This document shows positions 1 through 11,350 of a DNA stretch of 64,000 nt, piece after piece (within the stretch, counting starts at the first letter, position 1; every line of letters begins with the position of its first letter). Below the pieces are notes generated by a model. That model saw only the letters and a program-made list of their open reading frames with translations, ran no database searches and was not told where the DNA came from. Origin of the DNA: Mixophyes australis (Eukaryota; Chordata; Amphibia; Anura; Limnodynastidae). The position numbers and the translations under genes were made by a program. The stretch is taken from the NCBI GenBank assembly GCA_036250195.1, contig JAVHZZ010000009.1, positions 45,537,824 to 45,601,823 on the forward strand. The letters are read 5' to 3'.

Positions 1-187
1 TTTTACTGTTTATTGTTATGCCATTTTTGTTCCTAAATACCCTTGACTTTTAAAAAGGTTTGTTTGGAACATTTACAAAATTATAACAACACTCTGCATT
101 ATGGTGTACTTATTTAAAAATGTGGGAATATTGTTTGATTTTAATAGTGGCATATAATTTCAAAGTTTCACCCTTATTTCTACACAA

Positions 188-507
188 ATGTGTGTCCCAA
201 TACACAAAGGAGACAATGCTTACCCTTTCTGCTCTTGGCTCCTAACTTTTACACTTTTACATCCACACACAGAGCAATTCCACTTATACCACAACCAGAT
301 TGATTATAGAATGGACTTTCAAGCTTTTAAAAGCCTGATTCCATGCCTTGCCCAAACTGGGGGAACCCTTATGAATGTGCCAGATATTATGTTCAACATT
401 ATAGCTCTGTGTGTGACATTTCACAATATTGGGGTTCCATGGTTGGAAGATGCCAAGGTTGTTGGCCAGGAGGAAGATGATGTCAATGCTGGTTATCCAG
501 AGTCACA
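188..507 (+). pseudogene. Harbinger (PIF/HARBI1-like) transposase, C-terminal remnant
   Basis: The translation contains GDNAYPFCSWLL, then a stretch with FHLYHNQIDYRMDFQAF, and finally IIALCVTFHNIGVPW. In order, these match the end of the DDE nuclease of Harbinger transposases: the G-D-x-x-Y-P motif with the second catalytic Asp, an N-x-x-x-x-x-R helix, and the ACxxLHN-like tail. Harbinger transposases cut and paste the element with the help of a Myb-like partner protein. The first catalytic Asp and the N-terminus are missing; nothing recognisable precedes residue 1 in the window. A possible splice donor (CAAG|GTATAT) sits at about 507. The open frame runs on to 559 but looks non-coding after that point. 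This is a decayed transposon gene, not the host HARBI1 gene. Confidence 0.7.
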
Positions 508-719
508 AGGTATATGTGATTTCAAGCAATTTTTTTATTTTCTTTTTGGGTTTACTTAACATGTAATGCTTACAATAAATGGACAAAAAAACAATGTAAA
601 CATTTTTTTGTTCAAAATAGTGCATTTTGTTGAACAAACAGGCAAAATAGTAACACACACAAGCAATAGTGATACACACAATATAATTTTGACCTGTGCA
701 GTCCCCTTGATCTAATGTT

Positions 720-2401
720 CTGAGTGCTGGTGCATCAACAAATAGGTGACAGAGCAGGCATAGAATCAGATGGTACAGATTCTGGCTCTTCCTGCTCAGG
801 CTCCCCAGACGCAGCAGATGCCTCAGGGGCTGGTATCACTCCACTCTGTTTATCCAAATATCTAATTATTGCGACACACATTTTTAAAATGTATAATTAA
901 TTTCCTTTAGGTTCTCACTTTCAATTTTGCATATTGCTGCTGTTTGCATGTATGTGGCTAAAATTTTGTTGTGTGAGAGTCATAAGTTTACTCTCTGGAA
1001 ATAGAGCTGTAGTTGTTGGGCTTTCCGGAAGCATCTATGGATCATCCTCATGATCACTGGGGTCCTCGGAACAGGGTTCACCTTCATCCTCAATGGGATC
1101 TTCACCATGTACAGCTCACATAACGGAAACAACAAAATAAATTGCAGTCGTTTGTTTTAGTCTATACCATGGATTTATATTGCTTATAAACATTCTAATC
1201 TGATTTGTCCAACATTGAGCATTATATATGTAGATTAGTTAATAGTAAACTTCATTACACAGATTAGTAATTTCACACGTGAAATGTTTACGTTTTTTTA
1301 TGTGTGTATATGTGGGGTCATTCACAGAAAAACAAAAGGACTAAATGGATTGACAATATGCATAAAGTGCAAACTTAATTTCTTTGACTTTATGGTAATT
1401 TTATATATACATCCATTTTATTTTTAATTAGTTATTTTCCAAGGGATCATCACACAAAATACATAGCTAACTTGACAACAGAGCCTGATTATTTAATAGG
1501 CTGACTCAGCTGCTGTCTAGGGCACTAGGCTTTAGGAGGTGGTCGTGCAAAATTGTCTTGACCCTTTAAAGAAGCCAAGTGGAATTGCTGAAACACAGAA
1601 ACATAATCATTGTTGGTGGGAGTGTCAAGATTAATTTTGTCACATCATTAAACTAATTAAACTAGTTAATGCATGTATGATATGATATTTTCTGAAGGCG
1701 ATTATTGCGTGGTTTGCAGAGGACTCTCACAGGTACCCTGCACCAGCAGGCCAATGCTGTGCACTCCAAAGAGCAGAGGTCCAAGGATGCCATCAGACAG
1801 CACCGCTTGCATGTTTGAGGATATCTCTGATTTTGGCCTTAAAGTGCAAGTTAAAGTCCTGTAACCCGTGTGAAATGTCCAAGCTTTAGACTGTTGCTAT
1901 GTTTAGTCCCAAAAATTTACTAAATACTGGTGCAGGCGTACATATAGATATCTATCTCTATATTTTTTCTAAAGGTTACACAATAATTACAGAATGTTAC
2001 ACAGCCATAAACATAATGAAATAAATGAAAGAGGTCACAAAGGAATTATAAATAGATTGTGTACATGTTTTGTGTTTTATTTCACATGCCTTGCACAACA
2101 TTTATCTGTTTGACAATATTGCAAGGAAATGAACATTTTAAAATGTATTCTGAGCATAGCATATTTGAAAAACATTTAAGCTCACTTACCTCTTTATCAC
2201 CTCACTCATAGATCTGTGAATAAGAGTCACAGCATTAAACTTCTCAGTTATAGCCTTCCAGATGCTTCACAGGGGGGATAGCTGCCAAGTAGTGTGGTGC
2301 AGCATATCCACCACAATTTGCACCAGTAGCTCAACCTCTTGGTAGCCGAAGTTGAGCTGCTGATGTTTATTTCCTGGGTCCTCTTCTTCAGAATGGGACA
2401 T
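720..2401 (-). pseudogene. Harbinger second ORF: Myb/SANT-like DNA-binding protein, split and broken
   Basis: Read on the minus strand, an ATG at 2401 opens MSHSEEEDPGNKHQQLNFGY, followed by EVELLVQIVVDML and WKAITEKFNAV. This is the Myb/SANT-like helix pattern of the accessory protein of Harbinger elements. Exon 1 ends at 2190 with a strong donor (AAAGAG|GTAAGT). A plausible acceptor (TTACAG) at 1859 leads into DFNLHFKAKIRDILKHASGA, the expected next segment. Acidic pieces that read GEDPIEDEGEPCSEDPSDHE (about 1040-1105) and PEASAASGEPEQEEPES (about 760-830) may be later exons. A stop within exon 1 shows the gene is dead. It is convergent with the transposase at 188-507, which is the usual arrangement in this superfamily. 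Confidence 0.55.
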
Positions 2402-2419
2402 GATTCAAATTGTAAAAAA

Positions 2420-3047
2420 GTGATATGCAGCAGAATACCAAATGTCTGCAGAAGAATATTCTCCCACTATTTCTTGTGTGTGAGCAGCCATAATTGTGAT
2501 GGCATGGCCTACTATTATGAGGTTTTAACAGGAACTTCATTATAAACAAGTGAAGGTTGTATCTGCCATTTTAGATATGATCTTGAAGGAAACTGCAACT
2601 TACATACCTACACCCACATGTGTCCTGCGAATTTGTGGTCTGCTAGCTTCTCCAGGATGAAGCTGAAGGCCCTGACTAAGCTCAAGGACCATTTTTTACT
2701 GCCTGCTGCACAGTTCATCCACAATCCAGCCTATAGACCTGCAAAATTGTGTATATTTTCAGCAAGTGTTTTACTGCACAGCTTCAGCTTCACTGGAGTG
2801 AATTCCGTAGGAAACAGACGCAGCTCCTGGTGGAAATCAGAAGGCACATTGCCAGGTGTAAGTTCACTATGAAAAATAAATAGAAACGATTAGAGTTTTA
2901 TCTGGACCATGTAGTTATATCCCAATGTAGAAGATAAGGTATTATATATAGAAATGTGACTTGTAATACACTTCATACTACAAAGTACAACACCTGATGT
3001 AGAGGTGTTTTTAGATGCACAATGGTGGATGGTGGAAAAATGTTATA
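2420..3047. other. Harbinger flank with no recognisable gene
   Basis: Short frames at 2618-2872 resemble no family I know. The stretch probably belongs to the 5' side of the Harbinger minus-strand gene or to unique DNA. No repeat or terminal motif is visible. Confidence 0.3.
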
Positions 3048-3130
3048 TACACTATATGGACAAAATTATTAGACACTTGACCATTACACCAACAGGGACT
3101 GTAATGACACTGTATTCAAATACATATACT

Positions 3131-4500
3131 TTAATATGGAGTTAGACTCCTTTTTGCAGTGTTAACAGCTTCCTCTCTTCTTGGAAGGCTTTCCACAGGA
3201 TGTTTGAGTGTTTCTGTGGGATTTCTGGCCCATTCATTCTGTAGAGTATTTATGAGGTCATACACATAATGTTGGACGAGAAGGCCTGGCTCACAATCTC
3301 CGTTCCAGTTCATCCCAAAGGTGTTCGATGGGATTGAGGTTAGGGCTCTGTGCGGGCCAGTCAAGTACTTCTACAACAAACTGAAACCATGTTTTTGTAG
3401 TCTTTGCTATGGACACTGGGGCACAGTCATGTTGGAATAGAAAAGGGCCTTCCCCAAACTGTTGTCACAAAGTTGGAAGCACAGCGTTGTCCAAAATGAC
3501 TTGGCATGCTGAAGCATTAAGATTGCCCTTCATTGAAGATAAGTAGCCTAGCCCCAAACCCTGAAAAACAGCCACATAACATTATCCCTCCTCCACCAAA
3601 CTTCACAGCTGACATAACTTAGTCAGGCATGCAACATTCTCCCAGCATCAGTCAAACCCAGACTCACACATCTGTCTGCCAAACAGAGAAGTGTAATTCA
3701 TTACTCCACAGAACACGTTTCCGCTGCTCCAAAGTCCAGTGTTGGTGTATTTTACACCACTCCATCGGACGCTTGGCATTGGTCTTATTGATGTGAAGCT
3801 TGCATGCAGTTGCTCGGCCAAGGAAACCCATTATATATATGGCCTAGTGGTTAGTACTTCTGCCTCACAGCACTGGGGTCATGAGTTTGATTCCCGACCA
3901 TGGCCTTATCTGTGTGGAGTTTGTATGTTCTCCTTGTGATTGCGTGGGTTTCCTCCGGATGCTCTGGTTTCCTCCCACACTCCAAAAACATACTGGTAGG
4001 TTAATTGGCTGCTATCAAAAGTGACCTTAATCTCTCCCTCTCTGTCTGTCTGTGTCTGTGTGAGTGTGTGTCTATATTAGGGAATTTAGACTGTAAGCTC
4101 CAATGGGGCAGGGACTTATGTGAATGAGTTCTCTGTACAGCGCTGCGGAATTAGTGGCACTATATAAATAAATGATGATGATGATGATGATGATTACATT
4201 AAGCTCCCGCCACACAGTTTTTGTGCTTACATTAATGCCATTGGAAGTTTGGAACTCTTCAGCTATGGAATCAGCAGAGCATTGGCAACTTTTGCGCACC
4301 ATGTACCTTAGCAGTCCCCACTCTGTGATTTCCGCTTTCATGACTGTTGTTCTTAAACGCTTCCAATTTCTAATAATATCACTTACAGTTGACTGTGGAA
4401 TATAAAGCAAGGATGAAATTTCAAGAACCGTCGTATTGCTAAGGTGGCATCCTACCACAGTACCACAATTAAAGTCACTGAGCTCTTCAGAATGACCCAT
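3131..4500 (-). pseudogene. Tc1-like transposase, broken
   Basis: The reading starts at 4500 with MGHSEELSDFNCGTVVG, a typical Tc1 N-terminus. A helix-turn-helix follows (IPQSTVSDIIRNWKRL) and then VSTKTVWRELN, where the SINE interrupts the gene. Beyond the SINE, other frames recover WCKIHQHWTLEQRKRVLWS, the region before the first catalytic Asp, and FLFQHDCAPV around the second Asp. The tail PVESLPRREEAVNTAKRS lies at 3131-3364 in another frame, with NLNPIEHLWDEL just upstream. The catalytic triad is therefore spread over at least three frames and cannot make an active enzyme. Tc1 transposases normally have about 340 residues. Confidence 0.8.
3841..4193 (+). mobile_element. tRNA-derived SINE with L2-like tail, inserted in the Tc1 element
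   Basis: The head GGCCTAGTGGTTAGTAC is an A-box-like tRNA start, and GAGTTTGATTCCCGACC matches a B box, so it was once transcribed by RNA polymerase III. The body has the TGTGTGGAGTTTGTATGTTC core. The tail (TTTAGACTGTAAGCTCC, GGGGCAGGGACT) resembles the 3' end of L2-type LINEs and ends in a (GAT)n repeat. It lies inside the Tc1 transposase gene, so it is the younger insertion. The short string CATTA flanks both sides and may be part of the target duplication. Confidence 0.8.
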
Positions 4501-4642
4501 TTTGTATCACAAATGTTTGCAAATGGAGACTGCATGTCTAGGTATTTGATTTTATACACCTCCGGCAACGGATATGACTGAAACACCTTAATTCAATAAT
4601 TAACGGGTTTGGCCAAACACCTTTGTCCATATAGTGTGTGTG

Positions 4643-4648
<6 letters not shown>

Positions 4649-4690
<42 letters not shown>
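4649..4690. repeat. (TA)n microsatellite
   Basis: An uninterrupted run of alternating T and A follows the right end of the Tc1 element. Confidence 0.9.
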
Positions 4691-4692
<2 letters not shown>

Positions 4693-4699
4693 TTTTTTT

Positions 4700-5476
4700 T
4701 TTCTTTCATATTTATACTTTAATACTCATATGTTTTTTTAAACAGAACTCCATCATCTCCACCACCAACAGTAGATGAGGGAGGAGGACAGTCAGGAGGC
4801 TCATGACAATGGCCATGATGAGGCCCAAGGGGAGGTCCTAACATAAGTATCTTGAGTAAATAGTCTAGTAGTATAATTTTGTGTGTTGCTTCTGCAAAAA
4901 AATATAGGCCTAAACAATAAATATTTTGCGCATTCTCTTTTTGGCCTAGGATTAGGCTATTATACAGGTGTATTACTTAGCCTAATAAGCGTTTGCCCTT
5001 AAATAGAGCAAACCCCCCCACAATACATTTATATGTGCCTCCAAAATGCACATCCAAATGCTTTGGCTAGTACTGTGTTTAGGATAATTTATATTAATGT
5101 AGCATTTCTGAACTCTGCAGAGCTAAAAATGTGAGACCAAACAACACCCATAGAGCAAAGATATGTTTCCAACATATAATAATGTTTTGATGATTTCAAT
5201 GTTTTGATGATATCTTTTTTCCCCAAGGTGCAGAAGCAAGAAAAAAAGGAATACAAAAAAAAAAAATATATATATAGATTTAATTTAAAAAATATTTATA
5301 ATTTAGTTTGAAGTAAGATTTTTTTAATTCTTTTTTTTCCACCTGTTTTTTTGTAAAAGATAAGTTTCAAGTTGTAAAAAATATTTGTGTGTTTTATTCC
5401 TAAAAAGCCAATGTTTAATAATGAGACATACTTGATAGTAAAGAATGTGATAAAGGGATTATTGTTGCATGGAAAC
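4700..5476. other. AT-rich stretch, possible last Harbinger exon
   Basis: A polypyrimidine tract ending in AAACAG at about 4745 looks like a splice acceptor. The short acidic frame beyond it (MREEDSQEAHDNGHDEAQGE) could be a late exon of the Harbinger element that the Tc1 copy split. The rest is AT-rich without recognisable signals. Confidence 0.25.
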
Positions 5477-5899
5477 TAGAGATGCTCACTGACCCCCGTA
5501 TTTTGGTTTTGGTTTTAGTTTTGGATCTGGATTACTGTCGTTTTTTGGTTTTGGTTTTGCCAAACCGCCATTGCATGTTTTGGTTTTGGTTTTGTTTTTG
5601 CTTGGTTTTGTTTTGCTATTTTGTTCAAAAATCACTGTTAATGGGCATAAAAGAACCAAATTTAGTGCTCCACCTGTTTCTTTGATAAGTAATGTAGTTG
5701 TAAAGCTAATAAATTATCAAAAAAACAGTTTATTCCTGGTAGGCCTTCATTAATTCTACACACAAACCAGATTGTCTTCCTCGCCATCTATGCATATTGG
5801 CAATACAGCCATTGTCTTTGGATGTATATTACACCCTACACTTATAGTTAAATATGTAAAGAAATGGACAAAGGCAGTTTAGTTTCTATATAGAGACTA

Positions 5900-6100
5900 T
5901 AGGCCCCCCTCCACTTGTATAAAATACCAAAAAATTCAGGCGTTATAGACTGTACAATATTAATTAAAAGGGACAAAGGCAGTTTGGTTTCTGTCTCTAT
6001 AGGCCCCCCTCCACTTGTGGAAAATACTCAAAAATTCAGCCGTTATAGACTGTACAATAATAATAGAAATGGACAAAGGCAGTTTGGGGTCACTCTGTGT
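5900..6100. repeat. Subterminal tandem repeat of hAT copy 1
   Basis: Units of about 95 bp each contain CGTTATAGACTGTACAATA and GGCCCCCCTCCACTTGT. They correspond to the five-unit array at 49100-49640 in the full-length copy. Confidence 0.75.
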
Positions 6101-6404
6101 ATGACACCCTACCCTTAAGGAGAAATTGCCCAAACAGCAGCCTTTCAAGACAGTACATGATATGGAAATGCCCCAAGTCCCTTTCCTCTTTGGGGGTAGA
6201 TTGCACCCTACACTTAAATAGAAAGTTTTAAAAAGATGTTATCGTCATCTTCAGCTTCATCCTCACCCTCATCAGTGTGTACGTCATCATCACAGACTAT
6301 CAATTCATCGCCGCTTCAATCCGCCATTAGAGAACAGTCAGTGCTTGGAAGTCTTGGATGGTGAAGGCCTTCCTCGTGGAAGATGTAGTTCATTTTTATA
6401 AACC

Positions 6405-8524
6405 TCATTTTCTCCACATTTTTGGGAAGTAACCGGTGAATAGGTTCCCTGCTGTGCTGAACACTCGTTCAGAGTACACACTGGAGGGTGGGCAGCTTAA
6501 GTATTGCAAAGCAAGTTTGTACATGGGTTTCCAAATGGCCTGCTTTTCTTCCCAGTAAGGAAAGGGACTGTCTGACACTTCCATATCAATTACCTCTTGA
6601 AAGTAATCCTCCACCATCCTTTGCATGTTAATACTCATATTGGATGGAGTTATGGGCAAGGTCACACATTTTTTTGAAAAATCCTTCAAACCAGCCCAGT
6701 TCTGGTCCGCCCTCTGCGTCCTCCCTGCTTTTTTTTGGAAAATTCAATATTTTACGAGCAGCAGCTGCTTGAGAAACTGAAGGAGGACATGTCGTCAAGC
6801 CGAGGCCCAGTTCAGCGGACAACTTGCTAAGCAATAGCTCCTTGGAAAAGTTCACATCTCGTTCATTTTGAAGCAAAGACTCAATGTAGGTCTTAAACCT
6901 TGGATCAAGCACAGTGGCCAAAAGGTACTGATCCGAGCTCAAGATCTTAATAACTCGAGAATCATTATGAAGCAAATTAAGTACTTGATCGACAAGGCCA
7001 ACATACTTTGCGTAATTGCTTGCTTTCATCTCCTCCCTTAGTTTCTCAAGCTGCCTTTCCAATAGTCTAATTAAAGTAATGACTTGGCTCAAACTAGCAG
7101 AATCTGCACTCACCTCACACGTCACAACTTCAAATGGTTTCAGCACCTTGCACAGCACTAAAAGGATTCCCTACTGTGCAAGAGTGAAATACATGACCCC
7201 TCCTTTCCCAATGTCATGGCTTGTGCAATACGCTTGGATGGCTTTGTGCTGTTCCTCCATCCTCTGCAGCATGTACAGGGTGGAATTCCACCTAGTTACC
7301 ACCTCCTGCTTAAGTTGGTGGCAGGGCAAATTAAAATGCTCTTGGAGCTGCTGCAATCTCCTACATGCTGTGGGCGAATCCCTGAAATCTTACGGGCCAA
7401 CACTAACATGGCAGCCATAGCGTCTGTGATTCGCTTGGCGACTGGGTGACTGCTGTCATATTTGCTTCCCCTAGCAAATGATTGTTTCACAGTTAATTGT
7501 TGAAATGTAGATCTGCTCTTTTTCATGGCCTTCCTCTGGGCTGACGATTCACCCCCAGCAGCAGCAACAGCAGCAGCAGCAGTGGGACTAATGCTTTCTT
7601 CAGAGGAATCAATAATAGTGCAGGAGTCATCTAGCCTTAATAAGTGGGATGCAGGGCTAACTCTGAGCGCTACTGAGGATATTGATGAGGATGGTGTGGT
7701 GGGTGTATTTTGTAGCCGTTGGGATGTCGGTGACCGAAGGGTCCTAGCTGATGATGGAGTGCTTGTAATTTTTTTGGAAGAACTTTCAGCTTTTCCCAAC
7801 ACTTTGCCATGAACTCTCGTCAAATGGCGTAACATAGACGAGGTTCCAAAATGGTTAAGGTCCCTCCCTCGACTGACTGTGGCTTGACATACACTACAAA
7901 TGGCTATACAGTTGTTGTCTGGATTGGGGTAGAAATAATTCCACACATAAGAAGTGGATTTTTTGTTTTATGGCCAGGCATGACAATGGCCTTTTTCTTG
8001 TCACGTGCCAGAACTGCTGCCACTGGTGTAGGACTGACACAAACAACCTCATCATCATCAACATCCTCATTAGCGCCCTCATCGCCTACACAAATCTCCC
8101 CCTCATCCTCTTCTATTTCCAAAGTGGCATCCTCAATTTGTGTATCACCGGCTACACTCGGGCTGCTCAGGCACACATCAGCAGAACTGCTGAAAGGGTC
8201 CCTCTTTATGGGTACACTAACAGAATGCTCACAATTAGACATCCCACTGTTGGATAGACTCTCCACAGGGATTGGTTTCATTTGTGATTCAGAGCAAACA
8301 TTATCCTTTACTGCCTTACTGTTATCTTGCAGCTCGGCTTTGACGCGTAACAGTAGTTGTGCACCATTTGTAGCCTCGGTAAAATTTTTGGATCTGCCAC
8401 TAATAGACAAAGGTGAAGGCCTCATTCTCTCTTTGCCACTCCGTGTGTAGAATGGCATGTTGGCAATTTTTTTTTTATCGGCACTTAACTTTTCCTCAGT
8501 TACACTTCTTTTTCGATTCAACAT
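6405..8524 (-). pseudogene. hAT (BED-finger) transposase copy 1, internally deleted
   Basis: The N-terminal part (8524-7904) is a disordered acidic leader. A frameshift then leads into a BED zinc finger (7946-7800) that reads YFYPNPDNNCIAICSVCQA, with a later RHLTRVH giving the C2H2 ligands. A serine-rich linker follows. At about 7410 the reading jumps from AKRITDAMAAMLV to LARKIS. This removes roughly 600 bp that in the copy at 45.4-50.0 kb encode the first two acidic catalytic positions. The rest of the RNase H-like region resumes with VVTRWNSTLYMLQRMEEQ. The dimerisation end reads CPPSSVYSERVFSTAGN (6689-6405). Several further frameshifts are present. The enzyme cannot be active. Confidence 0.85.
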
Positions 8525-8689
8525 GGTAAAAAAAAATTTGGTGTGTTTTTTTGCCTGATTTCAAAAGACTGTGTAGTTTGACATCGCCTTTCCCAGATGA
8601 CGTACTGGGAACACTACCATCAGGACTGGTGACAGAACCTGGTTGCTCATTCTGCTCATATGTGGACTGCTTTGAATCCGTTATGAGGC

Positions 8690-8990
8690 CAAAGCACTTG
8701 TAGTGCTACAAATGTTTTTAGACTGCTGAAAAATAGTACTTTTGACAGCCAGAAATATTAATGCAAAAGAATGTGGGACACCCCAAAAGCACTTGGGAGT
8801 GCTAAATCTTAATTTTTGAGACTGCTGACAAACTGGACTTTTGACAGCCAGAAATATTAATGCAAAAGAATGGGGGACACCCCAAAAGCACTTGGAGTTC
8901 TAAATGTAATTTTTTTAGACTGCTGACACACAGGACTTTTGACAGCCAGAAATAATAATGCAAAAGAATAGGGGACACTTGGAGTGCCAA
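8690..8990. repeat. 5' leader tandem repeat of hAT copy 1
   Basis: Three units of about 95-100 bp each carry GACTTTTGACAGCCAGAAAT and GGGGGACACCCCAAAAGCAC. They lie between the promoter end and the start of the transposase gene. Confidence 0.8.
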
Positions 8991-9326
8991 ATATTGAAAA
9001 AAAAAGACTCCTCTATCCTCCTCTCTTCTCTATCATTTGTTATCAGAATTGTTATCAAAATTGGATGAAGAATAAGGTATATTCTCTGGCCTTGCTCTAA
9101 TCTGCCTGTGACTACACCCTGCTCTGTCCCTCTGTCAAATGGCGATGGATTGCTGTGGAGACGGGTATTTATGGATTTCAACTATTGCGAGAACCGAGCA
9201 ACGAGATCCAACGACGTCACAATGACGTTCGGCCTCGATTTGGATACCGAGCGGGCGGGATAGGTACTCGGATAGGCAAAGTTCGGGTGGGTTCGGTTCT
9301 CGGGGAACCGCGCCTGCCCATCTCTA

Positions 9327-9352
9327 ATATATATGTCTATATATATATATAT

Positions 9353-9401
<49 letters not shown>

Positions 9402-9412
9402 TATATATATAC
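9327..9412. repeat. (TA)n/(CA)n microsatellite between two hAT copies
   Basis: Alternating TA with short CA blocks separates the right end of hAT copy 1 from the left end of hAT copy 2. Confidence 0.9.
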
Positions 9413-9774
9413 TAGAGATGGTCACTGACCCCAGTGTTTTGTTTTGTATTCGGTTTTGGATCTGGATTACCTTCGTGTTTTGGTTTTGGTTTTTTTTTGT
9501 TTGGTTTTGTTTTGCTATTTTTGAAAAAAATAAAAAATTTTTGGTCTAAAATAACCTAATTTAGTGCTCCACCAGTTTCTTAGATAAGTGAGGTAATTCT
9601 AAAGCTAATAAATTATAAATAAAACAGTTTAATCCCTGGTAGGCCGTCCTTAATGCGAACACTTGTCTGCAAATTATACAGTCAAACCTGGTTGTCTACC
9701 TCCTCCATCTTTGATTATTGGCAATGTAGCCATCGTCTTTGGGTGCATATTACACCCTACACTTGTAGTTGAAT

Positions 9775-10060
9775 ATTAAAAAAGCAGCCTGCACAGACTG
9801 TGGAGCTAGAAAGTAAAATTATATGGACAACGGTACTTTGGTGGCTATCTATGCCCCCCCCCCCCGCCCTCCACTTGTAGTTGAATATAAAAAAAGCAGC
9901 CTGCACAGACCGTGGAGCTAGAAAGTAAAATTAAATGGACCACAGTACTTTGGTGGCTATCTAAGCCCCCCCCCCCCCCCGCCCTGCACTTGTAGTTGAA
10001 TATAAAAAAAGCAGCCTGCATAGACTGTAGAACTAGAAATTTGAATATACAAAGAAATGG
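9775..10060. repeat. Three ~112-bp tandem units in hAT copy 2
   Basis: Each unit contains GCAGCCTGCACAGAC or a close variant, plus a poly-C run of 7-15 residues (for example at 9856 and 9966). Variable poly-C length suggests replication slippage. Confidence 0.8.
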
Positions 10061-10126
10061 ACAAAGGAAGTTTGGTATCTGTCTGCATCAGATCCCCTCT
10101 TCACTAGGAATAAAATAGAAAACTAT

Positions 10127-10825
10127 TCAGCCGTTATATAATCTAGAATATAAATAGAAATTGAGAAAGGCAATTTGGTATCTGTCTGCTTCATAATCAT
10201 CAACATCCTCATTAGCGCCCTCATCACCTCCATAAATCTCCCCCTCATCCTCTTCTATTTCCAAAGTGGCATCCTCAATTTGTGTATCACCGGCTACATT
10301 CGGGCTGTTCAGGTACACATCAGCAGAACTGCTGAAAGGGCCCTTCTTTATGGGTACGCTAACAGAATGCTCACGATTAGACATACCACTGTTGGATGGA
10401 CTCTCCACAGGGATCGGTGTCATTTCTGATTCAGAGCAAACATTATCCTCCAATGCCTTACTGTTATCTTGCAGCTTGGCTTTAACGCGTAACAGTAGTT
10501 GTGCACCACTTGTAGGCTCGGTAACATTTTTGGATCTGCCACTAATAGCCAAAGGTGAAGGCCTCATTCTCTCTTTGCCACTGCGTGTGTAGAATGGCAT
10601 GTTGGCAATTTTTATTTTTATCGGCACTTAACTTTTGCTCAGTAACACTTCTTTTTCGCTTCAACACAGTACATTTGTTTTGGGTTTTTGTTTTTTGCAC
10701 TGATTTGGAAACACTCTGTTGTTTGACATCGCCTTGGCCAGATGACGTACTGGGAACACTAACATCAGGACTGGTGACAGAACCTGGTTGCTCATTCTGA
10801 TCATATGTGGACTGCTTTGAATCCA
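10127..10825 (-). pseudogene. hAT transposase N-terminal leader, copy 2
   Basis: The reading starts at 10825 with MDSKQSTYDQNEQPGSV, the same start as in the full-length copy at 45960. A frameshift near 10615 moves the reading to MPFYTRSGKERMRPSPL. The acidic leader ends in EDATLEIEEDEGE and then runs into non-coding DNA at about 10190. The BED finger and catalytic region are absent, so this is a non-autonomous derivative. It is useful because it confirms the true N-terminus of the family. Confidence 0.8.
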
Positions 10826-10837
10826 TTCTGAGCGCAA

Positions 10838-11350
10838 AGCACTTGTAGTGGTAAAAATTATTTGGTAAGATGCTGCTGACAGATATGACTTTTGACAGCC
10901 AGAAATATTTATGAACAATTAGGGGGGACACCCCAAAAGCACTGGGAAGCGCTAAAAATTAGTTGGTAGATACTGCTGACAGATATGACTTTTGACAGCC
11001 AGAAATATTTATGCACAACAATGGGGGACACCCCAAAAGCACTGGGGAGTGCTAAAAATTAGTTGGTAGATACTGCTGACAGATATGACTTTTGACAGCC
11101 ATAAATATTTATGCACAATTTTGGGGGACACCCCAAAAGCACTGAGGAGTGCTAAAAATTAGTTGGTAGATACTGCTGACAGATATGACTTTTGACAGCC
11201 AGAAATTATTATGCACAATTATGGGGGACACCCCAAAAGCACTGGGGAGTGCTAAAAATTAGTTGGTAGATACTGCTGACAGATTTGACTTTTAACAGCT
11301 AGAAATATTTATGCACAATTATGGGGGACACCCCAAAAGCACTGGGGAGT
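10838..11350. repeat. 5' leader tandem array, five units of exactly 100 bp
   Basis: The string CCCCAAAAGCACT recurs at 10931, 11031, 11131, 11231 and 11331. Each unit also holds GCTGACAGATATGACTTTTG. The full-length copy has only two such units and copy 1 has three. Confidence 0.95.

Larger units (their letters stand above)
3050..4636 (-). mobile_element. Tc1/mariner-like transposon, nearly complete, interrupted by a SINE
   Basis: The left end reads TA then CACTATATGGACAAAA, and the right end is the inverted counterpart (TTTGTCCATATAGTG). These are the termini of a common fish and frog Tc1-like family. The left TA target is present at 3048-3049; on the right it has mutated to TG. A transposase remnant fills the inside on the minus strand. 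Without the SINE at about 3841-4193 the element would be about 1.23 kb. Confidence 0.85.
5477..9326 (-). mobile_element. hAT transposon copy 1, both ends present, internally deleted
   Basis: The left edge begins TAGAGATG followed by GGTTTT-rich DNA. The right edge ends CCCATCTCTA, preceded by the GC-rich leader typical of the family (GGGCGGG, CGTCACAATGACGTTCGG). The same two ends bound the complete copy at 45386-50024. I see no matching 8-bp target duplication; the right flank is an AT microsatellite that may have changed. Three units of about 95-100 bp (8690-8990) and two to three units of about 95 bp (5900-6100) flank the gene. Confidence 0.85.

Noticed and set aside
188..559. Host HARBI1 gene
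   Set aside because: The piece is truncated and accompanied by the Myb partner gene of the transposon, so it is a mobile element copy.
3841..3915. Possible tRNA gene
   Set aside because: A- and B-box text is present, but the clover-leaf is lost and the body and tail are those of a SINE; the same holds at 43508 and 59450.
10838..11350. Regular repeats that might recall a CRISPR array
   Set aside because: Whole 100-bp units are repeated without unique spacers, inside a vertebrate transposon.
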